A stretch of DNA of 64,000 nucleotides from Anodontia alba (taxonomy: Eukaryota > Mollusca > Bivalvia > Lucinida > Lucinidae), in contig OZ024821.1 in NCBI GenBank assembly GCA_964016985.1, positions 12,140,620 to 12,204,619 of the forward strand. Direction: 5' to 3'. Numbering within the stretch: position 1 is the first letter of the stretch; each line of letters starts with the position of its first letter. The notes beneath the pieces are model-generated. The model worked only from the letters and a program-made list of their open reading frames with translations. It was not told the DNA's origin and searched no databases. Below, in pieces: positions 31,903 to 42,659 of this stretch. The translations under genes were made by a program, and so were the position numbers.

Positions 31903-32177
31903 CATCACGAAAACACGCCTATTCAAATGTATTGAATATTTCATCACCAAAAACTGAAAGTTTTCAGATAAAAATTCTAATATTTTTCATATTTCTGCTC
32001 AAAACATAGATTGCGGGTACTCGTTAGAATCGCCTCGCCGAGGCGATTCTAACGAGTACTCACAATCTATGTTTTAGCAGAAATAAGAAAAATAATGTAT
32101 ACCCATGCAACCCCAGTTTTACAATATCAAAGTGGGGTTTAAGGGGATCAAAATTATATAGGTACGTTTTCGTGATG
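31903..32177 (+). mobile_element. P1 palindromic MITE, copy 12
   Basis: Only 19 bp after copy 11 and in the same orientation. The hairpin tip is CGCCTCGCCGAGGCG with the paired change GAATCGCC/GGCGATTC on both arms. A flanks both sides. Confidence 0.85.
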
Positions 32178-32663
32178 AATTCGAAATAAATAAGTATAAA
32201 TCAAGACATCTTGGTTACCATGACGCAATGTATTGTTTTGTTGTTGAGGTTGTTGATTTTTTTTTTTATCTAGGTACATTGATCCTCATCGTGATCGTCT
32301 TTACTGACCCCAAAAAAGAAATGCAACACTTCTGCATTGTGAAGGAAAGTAAGATTAATGCATTTTTTGTTGCAATACAAAAATAACTGTATATGTTGGC
32401 CCCCAATATCTTGCATAGAAAAAAGAATCTATCATGGGTGTTCGCTGAGTATAGAAAAATCCGTCTCTCGGGATCACTATCTGGCATCACTCGGCCAAGT
32501 CTTGTTATGCCAGACAGTCACCCTAGGAACGGATTTTACGTTCCGAAAACCCATGAAATATTCTTATAATATTTTCTGATTTCTCCATAAAACCTTAATC
32601 GAGGCGTTGGAAATGAGTATGCTGTTGAGCACTAATATGAAAAATGGTCCTTTATCACATATG
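32178..32663. other. Unassigned, no gene seen
   Basis: No recognised repeat or domain. Confidence 0.4.
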
Positions 32664-32725
32664 TGATCAACAAAGGCCCTGACCAGCCTGCGCTTTTGCA
32701 CAGGCTGGCCAGGGCTTTGTTGTTC
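32664..32725. repeat. G1 hairpin
   Basis: GATCAACAAAGGCCCTGACC pairs with GGCCAGGGCTTTGTTGTTC around AGCCTGCGCTTTTGCACAGGCT. Confidence 0.7.
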
Positions 32726-33391
32726 GCTTACAGACGCAATGGATACACAAGTCTTCCAGCCACTGGAAAAATTCTTTTTCTCATCATACACCTTCGGTCA
32801 GCTACCCAACAGATGGACAGGCTGCATAGCAAAAACCCTGGTTTTGTAAACGGGCTGATCCGTGAGGGTGCCACAGGGTGTGACGGCACCTTAACGTGTG
32901 TCCGGAATGTTATACTGGATGCCTTAGAAGATACTGGTGCATAGAGTAAACGCTGATCGGATTGTTCGAATCGTGTAGATCATTGAGCCCATTTATATGT
33001 GGGTCACTGATGAGGTCTAATTGACCGAAAGTAGCTAATCTGATCCAGAAAACTCGCCACTTTAGCTGTTTTCGTTTTTTTTTTTTTTTTTTTTTTTTTT
33101 TGTTGTTGTTTTTTTTTTTTTTGTGGGGGGTTGGGGGGAGGTGTATGTTCATTGCTCTCAAGGTCTCAAGGGTCATTCCTTTTAGAATTTATTTCGCTGG
33201 GCATACACCGGATAAGATACGTTTTTCCACGTTGTGTCTCTGTTATTATTGTGTCACTCGTGAATGGCTTCAATTAATAGCTATTATAACCCATCTTGAT
33301 GCTGGTATATTGATTACAGTTCTGTTATCATAAAGAAGCTTTGAAGATGTGGTTGGATGGTACCAAATACAATAATATTGATGTAAAGCCA
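32726..33391. other. Unassigned with T run
   Basis: T-rich tract at 33076-33122 interrupted by GTTGTTG, then GGGGGGTTGGGGGGAGG. The open frames are low complexity or featureless. Confidence 0.45.
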
Positions 33392-33604
33392 TTAATATTT
33401 ACCACTCTCTGGGCTAATTCAGCAGATGACAAATTAGCGATACTTTTTCTTATTTTTCCCAGAAAACGGAACCTGACATTTCATGCAAATTGTCTCCATT
33501 GGAGACAATTTGCATGAAATGTCAAAACCTGTTTTCTGGGAAAAACAAGAAAATATTTCAAAATGTCGTCTGCTGAAAATTTTACCCAGAACCCTAAGCG
33601 TTAA
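33392..33604. mobile_element. T4 MITE, copy 4, best palindrome
   Basis: TTAA at both ends. The core runs GACATTTCATGCAAATTGTC, TCCATTGGA, GACAATTTGCATGAAATGTC and is perfectly paired, so each arm carries an ATGCAAAT octamer. CAGCAGATGACA at the left and TGTCGTCTGCTG at the right are the sub-terminal inverted pair; CTAAGCGTTAA ends the unit. Confidence 0.85.
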
Positions 33605-33764
33605 GAGTCCCAATCAGACCGACAACTGAGCCGCGCCGAGGCGAAAGGTGACTTTGGAGCAATTGCGGACAGCGAAGAAGACTTTCACAAAATTATTGGA
33701 TAGTATAGAAATATAATGATGTACAGTAAGTTCCCTGATCAGACTGCACGGCTTCGTTGACCCT
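33605..33764. other. Unassigned spacer
   Basis: Contains a short G1-like phrase, CTGATCAGACTGCACGG, near 33736. Confidence 0.35.
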
Positions 33765-33832
<68 letters not shown>

Positions 33833-33837
33833 CAGAC

Positions 33838-33904
<67 letters not shown>
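33765..33904. repeat. GATA microsatellite 1
   Basis: About 34 tetramers with a GACA interruption near 33831-33838. The Tyr/Leu/Ser open frames over it are artefacts of the repeat. Confidence 0.95.
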
Positions 33905-33918
33905 CGGGCGAACGGACC

Positions 33919-34040
33919 AATCGATCGATACATAGTATAAATACGATCATAAAATGTGGCATATGGCAGCCTGTAAAACTTCAGTTAGTCTCCCGTTTTT
34001 GAAGTGGATCAACAACAAAATGATTTTTTTATCATATCTC
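33919..34040. repeat. Half of a T5 hairpin between two GATA arrays
   Basis: The phrases ATACGATCATAAAATGTGGC, GCAGCCTGTAAAACTTCAGT, TAGTCTCCCGTTTTTGAAG and TTTATCATATCTCTGA match the left arm of the T5 elements at 40954 and 49983. The right arm is replaced by GATA repeats starting at the tip. Confidence 0.65.
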
Positions 34041-34041
34041 T

Positions 34042-34104
<63 letters not shown>

Positions 34105-34136
34105 GGATGGATGGATGGATGGATGGATGGGTGGAC

Positions 34137-34228
<92 letters not shown>

Positions 34229-34245
34229 GGACGGATTGATAGACG
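34041..34245. repeat. GATA / GGAT microsatellite 2
   Basis: GATA units with an inner GGAT block at about 34104-34130 and a return to GATA. It begins exactly where the T5 half-hairpin tip (CTCTGATAGATAG) ends. Confidence 0.95.
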
Positions 34246-34488
34246 GGTGAATAAAAGACAGATATAACTGGCGCTTGAAATTGTACCACAGAAATCCCCT
34301 TTAGACATCTGAAACCCTGGAGGCGCAAAAGCAGCTTCTTGGATATTGCTTCTGAATACCGCCTATGAAGAGACAGTTTGAGGGTTGATGGTCAGAACTT
34401 CAAACACGTGTGATCAAATGAAGCTGATATTCCCCGATCACTGGATCACAGGAAACGCCTTGTTTCGAGTTTGATCCAGAGATATGGA
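34246..34488. other. Unassigned, no gene seen
   Basis: No recognised repeat or domain. Confidence 0.4.
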
Positions 34489-34770
34489 CATTACGAAAAC
34501 ATGCCTATACAAATATACTGAAAATTTTACCACCAAAAAATGAAAATTTTCAGATAAATAAAAATCTGATATTTTTCATATTTCTGCCCAAAACATAGAG
34601 TGTGGCTACTCGTTTGAACCGCCTCGACGAGGCGGTTCTAACGAGTACCCACAATCAATGTTTTTGAGCAGAAACAAGAAAAAAAATGTATACCCCCTGT
34701 AAACCCCAGTTTCACTATACAAAAGTGGGGTTTAAGAAGGTGAAAATTATACAGGCATGTTTTCGTGATG
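34489..34770 (+). mobile_element. P1 palindromic MITE, copy 13
   Basis: P1 with both ends intact and A on both sides. The left hairpin arm has point changes (GTGTGGCTACTCGTTTGAAC) not matched on the right. Confidence 0.85.
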
Positions 34771-34847
34771 AACATCTAGGCGAAGTAATTCTGAGTATCA
34801 GATCACGTTACTGCAGTAATAATGTGTTTATGCCTTGAAAAACTAAA

Positions 34848-35338
34848 CCTTAGCTCCATTCATACATTCACAACAGCAGTAGACGACATTCCTCCTTTTT
34901 TTTACATTTTCACATTTTGTTTCAGAAAATAAGGCTGAATATAGCAGATGATTCATATGAAATTTAAACCTAATCTTTGCTTTCTGAGATGCCTTCATAA
35001 CTCTATCATCATGTTTTTTTATGAAGTTTCTATCTGTTACTTTTGCTCAATATCTGTAATTTTGTTACACGTATGCTGATGACAGTTGCCATGTATTTTA
35101 GCTATTACATGTCACAGGTTAGATTTTGCGCTTTTATAGGGATAGCATGTACGGATACAGAGTTACCAATGTCTATTGACTTTCTTCTGAATCCATTTTG
35201 TAGAAAGCTTCTTAACTTGGCGTTCAGCCTTTGTTTGTAAATGATATGATTTATACAAATAAAATGAAGTTTAAACTAAGCCTTATTTTCAAGAAAAAAA
35301 AATAAGATGCTGTCTGCTACAATTTTGCATAGCGTTAA
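34848..35338. repeat. Decayed T4 copy, ends separated
   Basis: Left part has CAGTAGACGACATTCCTCC and TTTCAGAAAATAAGGCTGA with CATATGAAATTTAAACC. Right part has GATGCTGTCTGCTACAATTT and GCATAGCGTTAAA. About 300 bp of other sequence lies between, so it is either an enlarged or an interrupted copy. Confidence 0.4.
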
Positions 35339-35712
35339 ATGGCCCCTTTAGTTGACGACGACGGATTATTACGCGTAAGTCTCGATATTTCCTGCTTTTA
35401 AGATAAGGCTAAAAAAGAAAGCGGTATCATTGATATTTATTTCTGCCGACATTCCATTTTTTTAGACCTCGTAAAAATGTTTGGGAACGCCATAGTTTAT
35501 TACCTTTATCAAACTACTCTTAACTTGAACTGCTACGTTTGTATAACATGGAAAGACCAATGCGTCTGACAGAGAACACCAGTCTCTGGATCTGACGAAA
35601 ATTGCTCCTACCCCCTCCCCCCCCCCCCCCCCCCGCCACCCCTCACCCCAAGAGACAGTCTTCAAAGGAGTCAACAAAAGTTTTAAGTACACTCCAATCT
35701 TATCAGAGTCTT
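35339..35712. other. Unassigned with C run
   Basis: Poly-C at about 35610-35634. Otherwise featureless. Confidence 0.4.
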
Positions 35713-35819
35713 CCCAGTAAGCATTCTTTTTAAATCTACAGCGGGCCGTTATCGGCCCGTCAGGGTAGCTGACGGGCCGATAACGGTCCGCTGTAGATTT
35801 ATAAAGAATGCTAGCTGGG
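35713..35819. repeat. C1 hairpin element, near perfect
   Basis: CCCAGTAAGCATTCTTTTTA to AAAGAATGCTAGCTGGG with inner arms CTACAGCGGGCCGTTATCGG and CCGATAACGGTCCGCTGTAG and tip GACGGGC. This is the best-preserved copy of the 2652 type. Confidence 0.75.
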
Positions 35820-35857
35820 TTCGTTGTCCGCACTGAGACACTGCATCCTTGGCTATC

Positions 35858-35930
35858 CAAAATGCGCCAGCGACTATTCTGATCAGACTGCGCGAATGCG
35901 CAGGCTGATCTGAATTCATCGCTGAGCGCA
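35858..35930. repeat. G1 hairpin
   Basis: ATGCGCCAGCGACTATTCTG faces TGAATTCATCGCTGAGCGCA around ATCAGACTGCGCGAATGCGCAGGCTGAT. Confidence 0.6.
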
Positions 35931-36175
35931 GTCCGATGGTGCATCTTCCTAGAAGAAGCTAAGCATATGAAAAAAATCCCCAGCAAAGTCTATCATTTTC
36001 TGCTTTGTCTGTTTGGACTAACATGGTCGGAAGACCTCGGTATCCAAGTCCCGCTGAGAGAACTGATGGGGTCGGTTGTTAGATAAAGAACGTATTAGGG
36101 AACAGTTTTGTTTTCCCCAATAGATAAGTTTTATTTGTAGACATGCAAAAAATTAACCTACACATGCCGAGTAGA

Positions 36176-36295
36176 CTTTTATCTCAATTTTAGACAGGTT
36201 CTTTTTCCAATTATAGGGTTGTCTGGTTATTTTTATTATTATCAAGTTTTATAGAAATTCGTGTATCTGATGCAAACAGTGCAGAGCGTCATAAG
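36176..36295 (+). repeat. T3 fragment
   Basis: CTTTTATCTCAATTTTAGAC, GGGTTGTCTGGTTATTTTTA, CAAGTTTTATAGAAATTCG and GATGCAAACAGTGCAGA are the T3 left half. The hairpin is cut off after its first bases. Confidence 0.5.
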
Positions 36296-36354
36296 AAAAT
36301 ACCAGAGTCTCTTCCATAGACAGCTTACCGCGATGAAGATAACGAATCATTACC

Positions 36355-36464
36355 CCAGCAAACACACTACACCGTAATAACGTCGTTTCGATGTCACTGC
36401 GACGTCACTACGTCCCAGCGGCGGCGTCGAAATGACGTTATTACGACGTTGTGACTTTATTGGG
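36355..36464. repeat. C1 element of ACGTCG type
   Basis: CCAGCAAACACACTACACCG to CAACGTCGTAATAACGTCA (reverse side) with interior AACGTCGTTTCGATGTCAC. TACC flanks both sides (36351-36354 and 36465-36468), a likely 4-bp target duplication. Confidence 0.6.
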
Positions 36465-36654
36465 TACCCTTTTGATTTTTCAAAATAAAAATATAATATG
36501 GGATAACTTAAAAATTACAAAGCACAGCCCTCTCTAGTCAGCGAAAGAATTGTTTTCGAAAAAAAAAAATCATTTTAATCCCATGCTGACTAACTTACTA
36601 AGACCCAGATCCTGGTCACATATTAGGTCACATACTACGGATGCCAATTTCACA

Positions 36655-37301
36655 TACAGTAGATCCTTAATAATTCAAACACCAAAATTTAAACTTCTCA
36701 ACAATGCAAAGTGATCCTGAAGCCCCAGTTAACATATGTACGCATTTTGATCCTCATATATTCAAAGTCTCGATAACTTAAACAAAATCGTCTGGTCCCT
36801 TGGACTTTGAATTATTAAAGTCCCAAAATCACTTGATCAAGCGATTCAAATGAGGTCACTCAACATACATTTTCTTGATAAAATAGTTGTTAAAATATCT
36901 AAAATATCCCTAAATATTTGATTCTTGAGTTGTGGGAATAATTTCCTAGGGACTCCAAAACCATTACGAAAACAAGCCTATTCAAATATATTGAAAATTT
37001 TACAACCAAAAAAAGGAACATTTTCAGATATTCATTCTAATACTTTTCATATTTCTGCTCAAAACATAGATTGTGGGTACTCGTTAGAACCGCCTCAGCG
37101 AGGCGGTTCTAACGAGTACCCACAATCTAGGTTTTTGAGCAGAATAAGAAAAATAATATATACCCCTGTAAATCCCAGTTTTACTATATAAAAGTGGGGT
37201 TTAAGGGGGTCAAAACTATATAGGCATGTTTTCGTGATGCGAGTTCGAATCAGCCACGGTAAATGAGCCACCGATGTTCGAGTTATTGAGGTTTTACTGT
37301 A
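36655..37301. mobile_element. M1 mariner-like MITE interrupted by P1
   Basis: TACAGTAGATCCTTAATAAT opens and GTTATTGAGGTTTTACTGTA closes. The phrases TAGGGACTCCAAAA (left of P1) and CGAGTTCGAATCAGCCACGG (right of P1) are continuous in the copy at 54059, which shows that the P1 copy at 36962-37239 inserted into this element. Confidence 0.75.
36962..37239 (+). mobile_element. P1 palindromic MITE, copy 14, nested in M1
   Basis: P1 with a clean hairpin (tip GCCTCAGCGAGGC). One C precedes and one C follows; related empty sites at 54059 and 51889 have a single C at this point, consistent with a 1-bp duplication. Confidence 0.85.
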
Positions 37302-37378
37302 CTTTGATCAGAAACTACATTTTTATATACAGCTGGATTAAAGATTTTCTTTATAGCCCATTTTGCTTTTCACCTTTC

Positions 37379-37556
37379 GTTTCTAACGAGTACCCACAAT
37401 CTATGTTTTTGAGCAGAAATAAGAAAATAATGTATACCCCTGTAAACCCCTGTTTTACTATATAAAAACAGGGTTTTAGGGGATCGACATTATACAGGCA
37501 TATTTTCGTGATGGATGGTTTAAGGGGGGTCAAAATTATATAGGCGTGTTTCCGTG
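37379..37556 (+). repeat. P1 fragments
   Basis: 37379-37513 is the right half of a P1 copy starting mid-hairpin (GTTTCTAACGAGTACCCAC) and ending TTTTCGTGATG. It has its own paired change AAACAGGG in the AACCCC/GGGGTT pair. A second scrap, AAGGGGGGTCAAAATTATAT to TGTTTCCGTG, follows at 37518-37556. Confidence 0.75.
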
Positions 37557-38045
37557 TTTTTTGTGTGTTTTTTTTTTTTTTTTTTTTGTTTTTTTTTTTT
37601 TTGTTTGTTTGTTTATTTTCTGGTTTTGATACGTTTAAGTTTGCACTATAAGTCTTCATGATGCTTTTGTAATAATTTCAACTCAACTGCAGTTCTGCAC
37701 ATCAAATGAGGAGGATATATCAAAATTTAGAATTTAGATTTTCAACTTGGCAGCTATTTCGCATTTCCGACGCATAAAATTAGATCTTTGTAGAGATTCT
37801 CAATACGCCAGATGATTATAATTTGCAGAGTAGTTTTTGAGAAGTCGTTTAAATGAGCGTTATCGGTTTCGAATTTTAAATCCATGTGATTGTTTTGGTT
37901 GATACGACAAACAAACTAAATGGCAAACCAAAACGATTTATAGGGCTGTGTCGAAACCCCTATCCCCTTCCCACCCACACTAATCGAGCATCATATCTAC
38001 CAAGTTAGTCTCAATTGCTGCAGCGTTTTTAAGTGAAATGCTTAC
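37557..38045. other. Unassigned with T run
   Basis: T-rich tract at 37569-37607, then featureless sequence. Confidence 0.4.
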
Positions 38046-38200
38046 ACTTAAATAACTGTTTTGCTTCCCTTCTGAAAAAGGGGTCTACTCTAAAAGGAAA
38101 GAATTTGCTATCATTTCCTTTAAGAGAAAATCCTTTTTCAGAAGGGGTTTGATGGACAGGCAGCAAACATGAAGTCACAAAAGTTATCTCGCTTTTTAAC
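38046..38200. repeat. CTTCTGAAAAAGGGGTCTAC hairpin module
   Basis: CCCTTCTGAAAAAGGGGTCT and TCTAAAAGGAAAGAATTTGC face CATTTCCTTTAAGAGAAAAT and CCTTTTTCAGAAGGGG. AGTCACAAAAGTTATCTCGC follows, as at 40190. It belongs with the module cluster at 15912. Confidence 0.6.
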
Positions 38201-38505
38201 ATTTGCTGAGCATTTATCCAGCGCATCATGTTCCCTTTAAATTGTTGATGGACGCAGGGGCAACAACGAAAAGTGTTCCTATATTCAAAATATGGAGCAA
38301 AAACTGCACAAGATATAGAGCGAAAACTGCACGAATAAAGGAAATAATAGGTCGTATTAGCAAAACAATACAATATGCATAAGATTCTAATTAATTAACC
38401 TGTATTCATTTGTGAATTTTCATTATGGTAACTTAAGTACTAATTGAATAGCATGTGAAGAAAAATATTTATAATAAAGTGACATTAACATAAAATATTT
38501 TGCTT
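38201..38505. other. Unassigned, no gene seen
   Basis: Contains TAATAAGGTGACATTAACATA-like sequence also seen around 40690 and 44510 beside this module. No gene. Confidence 0.35.
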
Positions 38506-38592
38506 CTTTACCATAGGGGCTGTTCTTAAAGGAAAGAATTTGCTCCCTCTGGGAGCAAATTCTTTCCTTTAAGAGAAGCCCCTATTTGGAAG
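38506..38592. repeat. GGAAAGAATTTGCTCCC hairpin
   Basis: CTTAAAGGAAAGAATTTGCT, CCCTCTGGGAG and AGCAAATTCTTTCCTTTAAG form an almost perfect hairpin. The same one occurs at 44318. Confidence 0.8.
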
Positions 38593-39301
38593 CAGTTCCA
38601 GGCATAGTTTTCAAGATTTTCCTGGGTGTGCGTAAAATAATTCCGTTCTGACTACGCCCCTGTTATCGCAAGATCCAAACATTTTCATCGTTTCTCAAAG
38701 CGTATGCGTAATCTTAACTTTACTATCTGTCAATACATCAAGTTTCATGATGGAAGTTCAAGTTCTTTTAAAGTTACGATAGGATACAAATTTTGCGGAC
38801 GGACGATCGCCCAGACGGACGGATCGAGGGTAAACCTAAAGCCCCCTCCAGCTACATGTACACCGGTAGAGGCTTAATAATTAAGTAACTTACCTTCATA
38901 GTTTAATCTGTTCCGCAAACTTGACAGCCTCAAAGTTCGGCACTTTCCAATAACTTCAGAGATTTTATATTGAGCTCATCAGCAGAATCCGTGGAGGGCA
39001 CACCAGTAATAGTTTGCTGTTGTCTTGTCACAGACTGACTACAATCAATCAATATCAGAAACTCGCTTAGTAGAGTCAATAGTATTCAGCCTCTTTCCAG
39101 ACGAACCGCGAATTTACGGGAAAAAGCTACACCTGAAAAAAATGTAGGGTCATTTTGCAATGGGAGACAACTTTTTCTGACAGAAAGTCGACTCCCTACT
39201 CTGCTTCCGAGGTCTTTCAGAAAGGTCTTAATTTGCATGGTGCTTTACTCAGAAGAAGTGAATTTGTAAATTGATACAAAACCTTTGTGTCGTAACTACC
39301 T
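38593..39301. other. Unassigned, no gene seen
   Basis: Short ACGGACGGACGATCG phrase near 38800 recalls the GGGGTAT-ended repeat. No gene. Confidence 0.35.
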
Positions 39302-39911
39302 AACCAGCAGGCCTATGACGATTATACAACGTCGCTTAAACGTCGATATAACGTCATGTGACGTTTATTCAACTATACAATATAGGGACCCCCATCGTTT
39401 TTTCATGCATTAACATTTGCCGGGTCCCGAGGAAGCTGTTTGAACACGAGGCCGCTAGTCTTGCATAACTTACGATTCCAAGGGCAAATTGTGACGAAAA
39501 CGCCCTAAAGCTGCATATAAATTCCATATAAACTCTTTAAATGCGATGGCAAACCAACATGGCGGCTAGTTAAGAATGTTTTTACCATGAACGCCAGTTG
39601 CGCAATGACCCTCTGACATTATCATAAAATTCTGAAATGCTACGTTCAGGGCGATAACGTTACGTCGCTCAACGTAACGTAAACAAAGCAAGGCCCATCT
39701 TGAGATATCAAAGTTCAAAAACCATGTTCAAACAGCATGTGAATTTCATGATTTGAACATGGATTTTGTTGTTTGAACACGGCTTCTTGTCCATTCAAGA
39801 AAAGCTTCAAACAGCTATATTCATAGGAGTTTATGCAAGAACGTCGCATTAACGTGGATGCAAAGTTTCGACGTTAATGTGACGCTGTATAAACGTTATG
39901 TACCCACTGGG
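39302..39911. repeat. Split C1 element of ACGTCG type
   Basis: Left part (CCAGCAGGCCTATGACG, ACAACGTCGCTTAAACGTCG) and right part (GACGTTAATGTGACGCTG, ATAAACGTTATGTACCCAC, TGGGC) face each other but lie about 450 bp apart. The centre contains inverted pairs such as GTTCAAACAGC. Either an insertion split the element or this is a longer family member. Confidence 0.45.
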
Positions 39912-40096
39912 CTTGTACTTATAATTTTATTCTGTACAGTGCTGGGAATGCAACGCAAACTTCCTAGATAGTAAAACGACCTTTTTACCTCCCTCTATAT
40001 CTCTTTTCAATTTTGCTCATCACAACAAGAGGGGACATTAATTAGATAAGACAAAATGTACTACGTCATTTGCATTAATGGAAATGTATATATTTT
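39912..40096. other. Unassigned spacer
   Basis: No recognised repeat. Confidence 0.35.
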
Positions 40097-40229
40097 CAAA
40101 CTGGTTTGCCTCCCTTCTAAAACGAGTCTTCTTTTAAAGGAGAGAAGGAGCAAATTATTTCTTTTTAGATTATACCCCTTGTCAGAAGGGTCTTAATGTG
40201 TAGAAAAGCAAGAAGTCACAAAAGTTGTT
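40097..40229. repeat. Module with AGTCACAAAAGTTGTTCCC end
   Basis: TGCCTCCCTTCTAAAACGAG faces CCCCTTGTCAGAAGGG across AAAGGAGAGAAGGAGCAAAT; the right end GAAGTCACAAAAGTTGTTCC is the recurrent terminus of this module. Confidence 0.5.
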
Positions 40230-40340
40230 CCCGTGTAAAAACTGTTATATCTGCATTCCCCCATTCATTATATGGTTAATTAAACATAGCTTGCGCTTGT
40301 GTAGGTATGCAGGATTTCATTTAGTGGACAAATGGATAAA

Positions 40341-40616
40341 CATTATGAAAACAAACCTATTCAAATATATTGAAAATTTTACCACCAAAAAAAGAAAATT
40401 TTCAGATAAAAATTCTGATATTTTTCATATTTCTGCTCAAAACATAGATTGTGTGTACTCGTTAGAACCGCTTCGGCAAGGCGGTTCTAACGAGTACCAC
40501 AATCTATGTTTTTTAGCAGAAATAAGAAAATAGTGTATACCCCTGTTAACCCCAGTTTTAGTATATAAAAGTGGGGTTCAAGGGGGTCAACATTATATAG
40601 GCATGTTCTCGTGATG
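40341..40616 (+). mobile_element. P1 palindromic MITE, copy 15
   Basis: P1 with left terminus CATTATGAAAACAAACCTAT and right terminus TGTTCTCGTGATG, A on both sides. Hairpin intact with tip GCTTCGGCAAGGC. Confidence 0.85.
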
Positions 40617-40743
40617 AATACCTACAGACGTAGCGCTCATTACGTACATTACGCATGTGCGTAACATGCGTTAGAAAAATATATGCAATAAGGAGACATC
40701 AGCTAATATAAAATATTGTGCTTCTTTACAACAGGGACTACTA

Positions 40744-40957
40744 TTAACCATTGTCCTGCTGAACCCGGATATACCCTGCCTTTGCAAACAGTGTAGATCC
40801 AGATCATTTGGCTTCTTAAGAAGCCAACTGATCTGGATCTACACTGTTTGCCATTAAGTATGTTAATTTATATCAACAACCTGGATCAAGTAATCTGATT
40901 GGCTGACAATTAGAAATGGGCGTGGCATCTTAATTTATTCAGCATGACAAGGGTTAA
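40744..40957 (+). mobile_element. T1 MITE, copy 3
   Basis: TTAACCATTGTCCTGCTGAA to CAGCATGACAAGGGTTAA. Hairpin GCAAACAGTGTAGATCCAGA facing TGGATCTACACTGTTTGC around TTGGCTTCTTAAGAAGCCAA. The right TTAA (40954-40957) also serves as the left TTAA of the T5 element. Confidence 0.85.
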
Positions 40958-41328
40958 AGCTCCATATTCCTCAAAAGTAGACATTTTTATCCAAGAAAGG
41001 TTTAATAAATTGATGTTTGGTATTAATACGATCATAAAATGTGGCACCTGACAGCCTGTAAAATTTCAGCTAATCTCTCGTTTTTGAACTGGATCAAAAA
41101 TGAAATGATTTTTATCGTATATCTGAACTAATGTTGCCTTGGCAACATTAATTCAGAGATACATCAGAGATACGATAAAAAATCATTTCGAATCAAGAAG
41201 GAGACACTAACTGAAATTTTATAGGTTGTCAGGTGCCACATTTTATGATCGTATTAATACCATATATCAATTTATTAAATCTTTTTTGGATAAAAAGTGT
41301 CTATTTTTGAGGAATATGGAACCTTTAA
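40954..41328. mobile_element. T5 giant hairpin MITE, copy 1
   Basis: 375 bp, TTAA at both ends, with arms of about 170 bp over almost the whole length: AGCTCCATATTCCTCAAAA faces TTTTTGAGGAATATGGAAC, and ATAAAATGTGGCACCTGACA faces TGTCAGGTGCCACATTTTAT. The tip is AATGTTGCCTTGGCAACATT. Transcribed, it would give a long double-stranded RNA. Confidence 0.85.
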
Positions 41329-41838
41329 AGGAAAGAATTTATCGCTTCCAAAATAGGGACCTATTCTAGGAACAAATTCTGTCCTTTAAGAGTAGTGACA
41401 CTACGGAGAATTCTTTTCCTGGGTGTGCGTAATAATGGCGGAGGTCCACATGGATTGGTTTAATTCTGTCACGTCTTCTTACTACGATAAAGCTTGAAAC
41501 AGAAAACCGTTGTTTTGAAGAAAACAGATTACATGAATGCATTTTTATGTTCCATCAATTTTCTCACAAGGGAATTTTATACGAGTTTTGCTTCTGAAAA
41601 TACAAAACTAATGCAATAAATCTCCTCCTAATCTTAACTGAAATTATATCAATGAGTACGCACATCTATTGAAATTCCTGTTGGATTCAATATATATAAT
41701 TTAATTGTTGAACTTTATTTATTTTACTTCGCGGGATTACATAGAAAGCTCAGCGAACTTACAATCAACGCGTTCTGGAAGGCCCGGATTTTGGTCATAC
41801 GTGCCGGAGGAAACCGTAATACACGAAGAAACCCCCGA
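41329..41838. other. Module fragment then unassigned
   Basis: 41330-41400 has AAAGGAAAGAATTTATCGC, ATAGGGACCTATTC and AATTCTGTCCTTTAAGAG of the GGAAAGAATTTG module. The rest shows nothing I recognise. Confidence 0.4.
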
Positions 41839-42117
41839 CATCACGAAAACATGCCTATATAATTTTTACCCACTTAAACCAGTTTTTGTATTGTAAAACT
41901 TGGGTTTACAGGGGTAAACATTAATTTTTCTTATTTCTGCTCATAAACATAGATTGTGGGTACGCGTTAGAACCGCCTCGCCGAGGCGGTTCTAACGGGT
42001 ACCCACAATCTATGTTTTGAGCAGAAATATGAAGAATATCAGATTTTTTTATCTGAAAATTTTCATTTTTTGGTGGTAAAATTTTCAGTATATTTAAATA
42101 GGCATATTTTCCTAATG
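41839..42117 (-). mobile_element. P1 palindromic MITE, copy 16
   Basis: P1 in the minority orientation, ends CATCACGAAAACATGCCTAT and GGCATATTTTCCTAATG, A on both sides. Hairpin nearly perfect with tip GCCTCGCCGAGGC. Confidence 0.85.
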
Positions 42118-42305
42118 ACTTGGATAGGCGACCACAATCCTGCCACAATCTTATCTATTATTTGTGCACAGAAAAGCAAACATTAAAACTTAGTTTATTT
42201 CTTTCATTACTGAAGACATTTATATAAGTAATACTTTGGTTCGCGTCACGAAAAGCGGTGAGGGGGTGCATTAAGGAGTAAACACTTCGTAGTTTCCGCC
42301 ATGTT

Positions 42306-42505
42306 TTACGAGGGAGACAACCTTATTGACTTCCTATTTACTTGCTGCACACCATGTGTTTTTTTTTTTTTTTTTTTTTTTTTTTTGTTTTTTTTTTTTT
42401 TTTTGTGTGTGTGGCGGGGGGGGGGGGGGAGGGGGGTGGGGTTCTGAAGAAGATTCTGCTCTTAAATGGGAGCAAATTCTTTCCTATTAGACCAGATCCT
42501 TTTTT
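42306..42505. repeat. GGGAGACAACCTTATTGACTT module with T and G runs
   Basis: ACGAGGGAGACAACCTTATT, CTTCCTATTTACTTGCTGCA, then T runs (42358-42403), a G run (42414-42440) and TTAAATGGGAGCAAATTCTT. The homopolymers probably expanded inside the module. Confidence 0.5.
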
Positions 42506-42659
42506 AGAAGCGAGTCAATATAGCTTGGGGATAGTTACCTCTCCTGAATGTGTAGCTATTCTTCTTGAGCATATACGGCTAGCGAAATATCATATCAGCC
42601 TGCGCATCGCCTAGTCTATCCAGCATGGTCACTTGTTTTTCTCTAGATTCTATGGCAAT

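Noticed and set aside
33693..34328. Tyr/Leu/Ser-repeat open frames of up to about 100 residues
   Set aside because: They are GATA microsatellites read on the minus strand.
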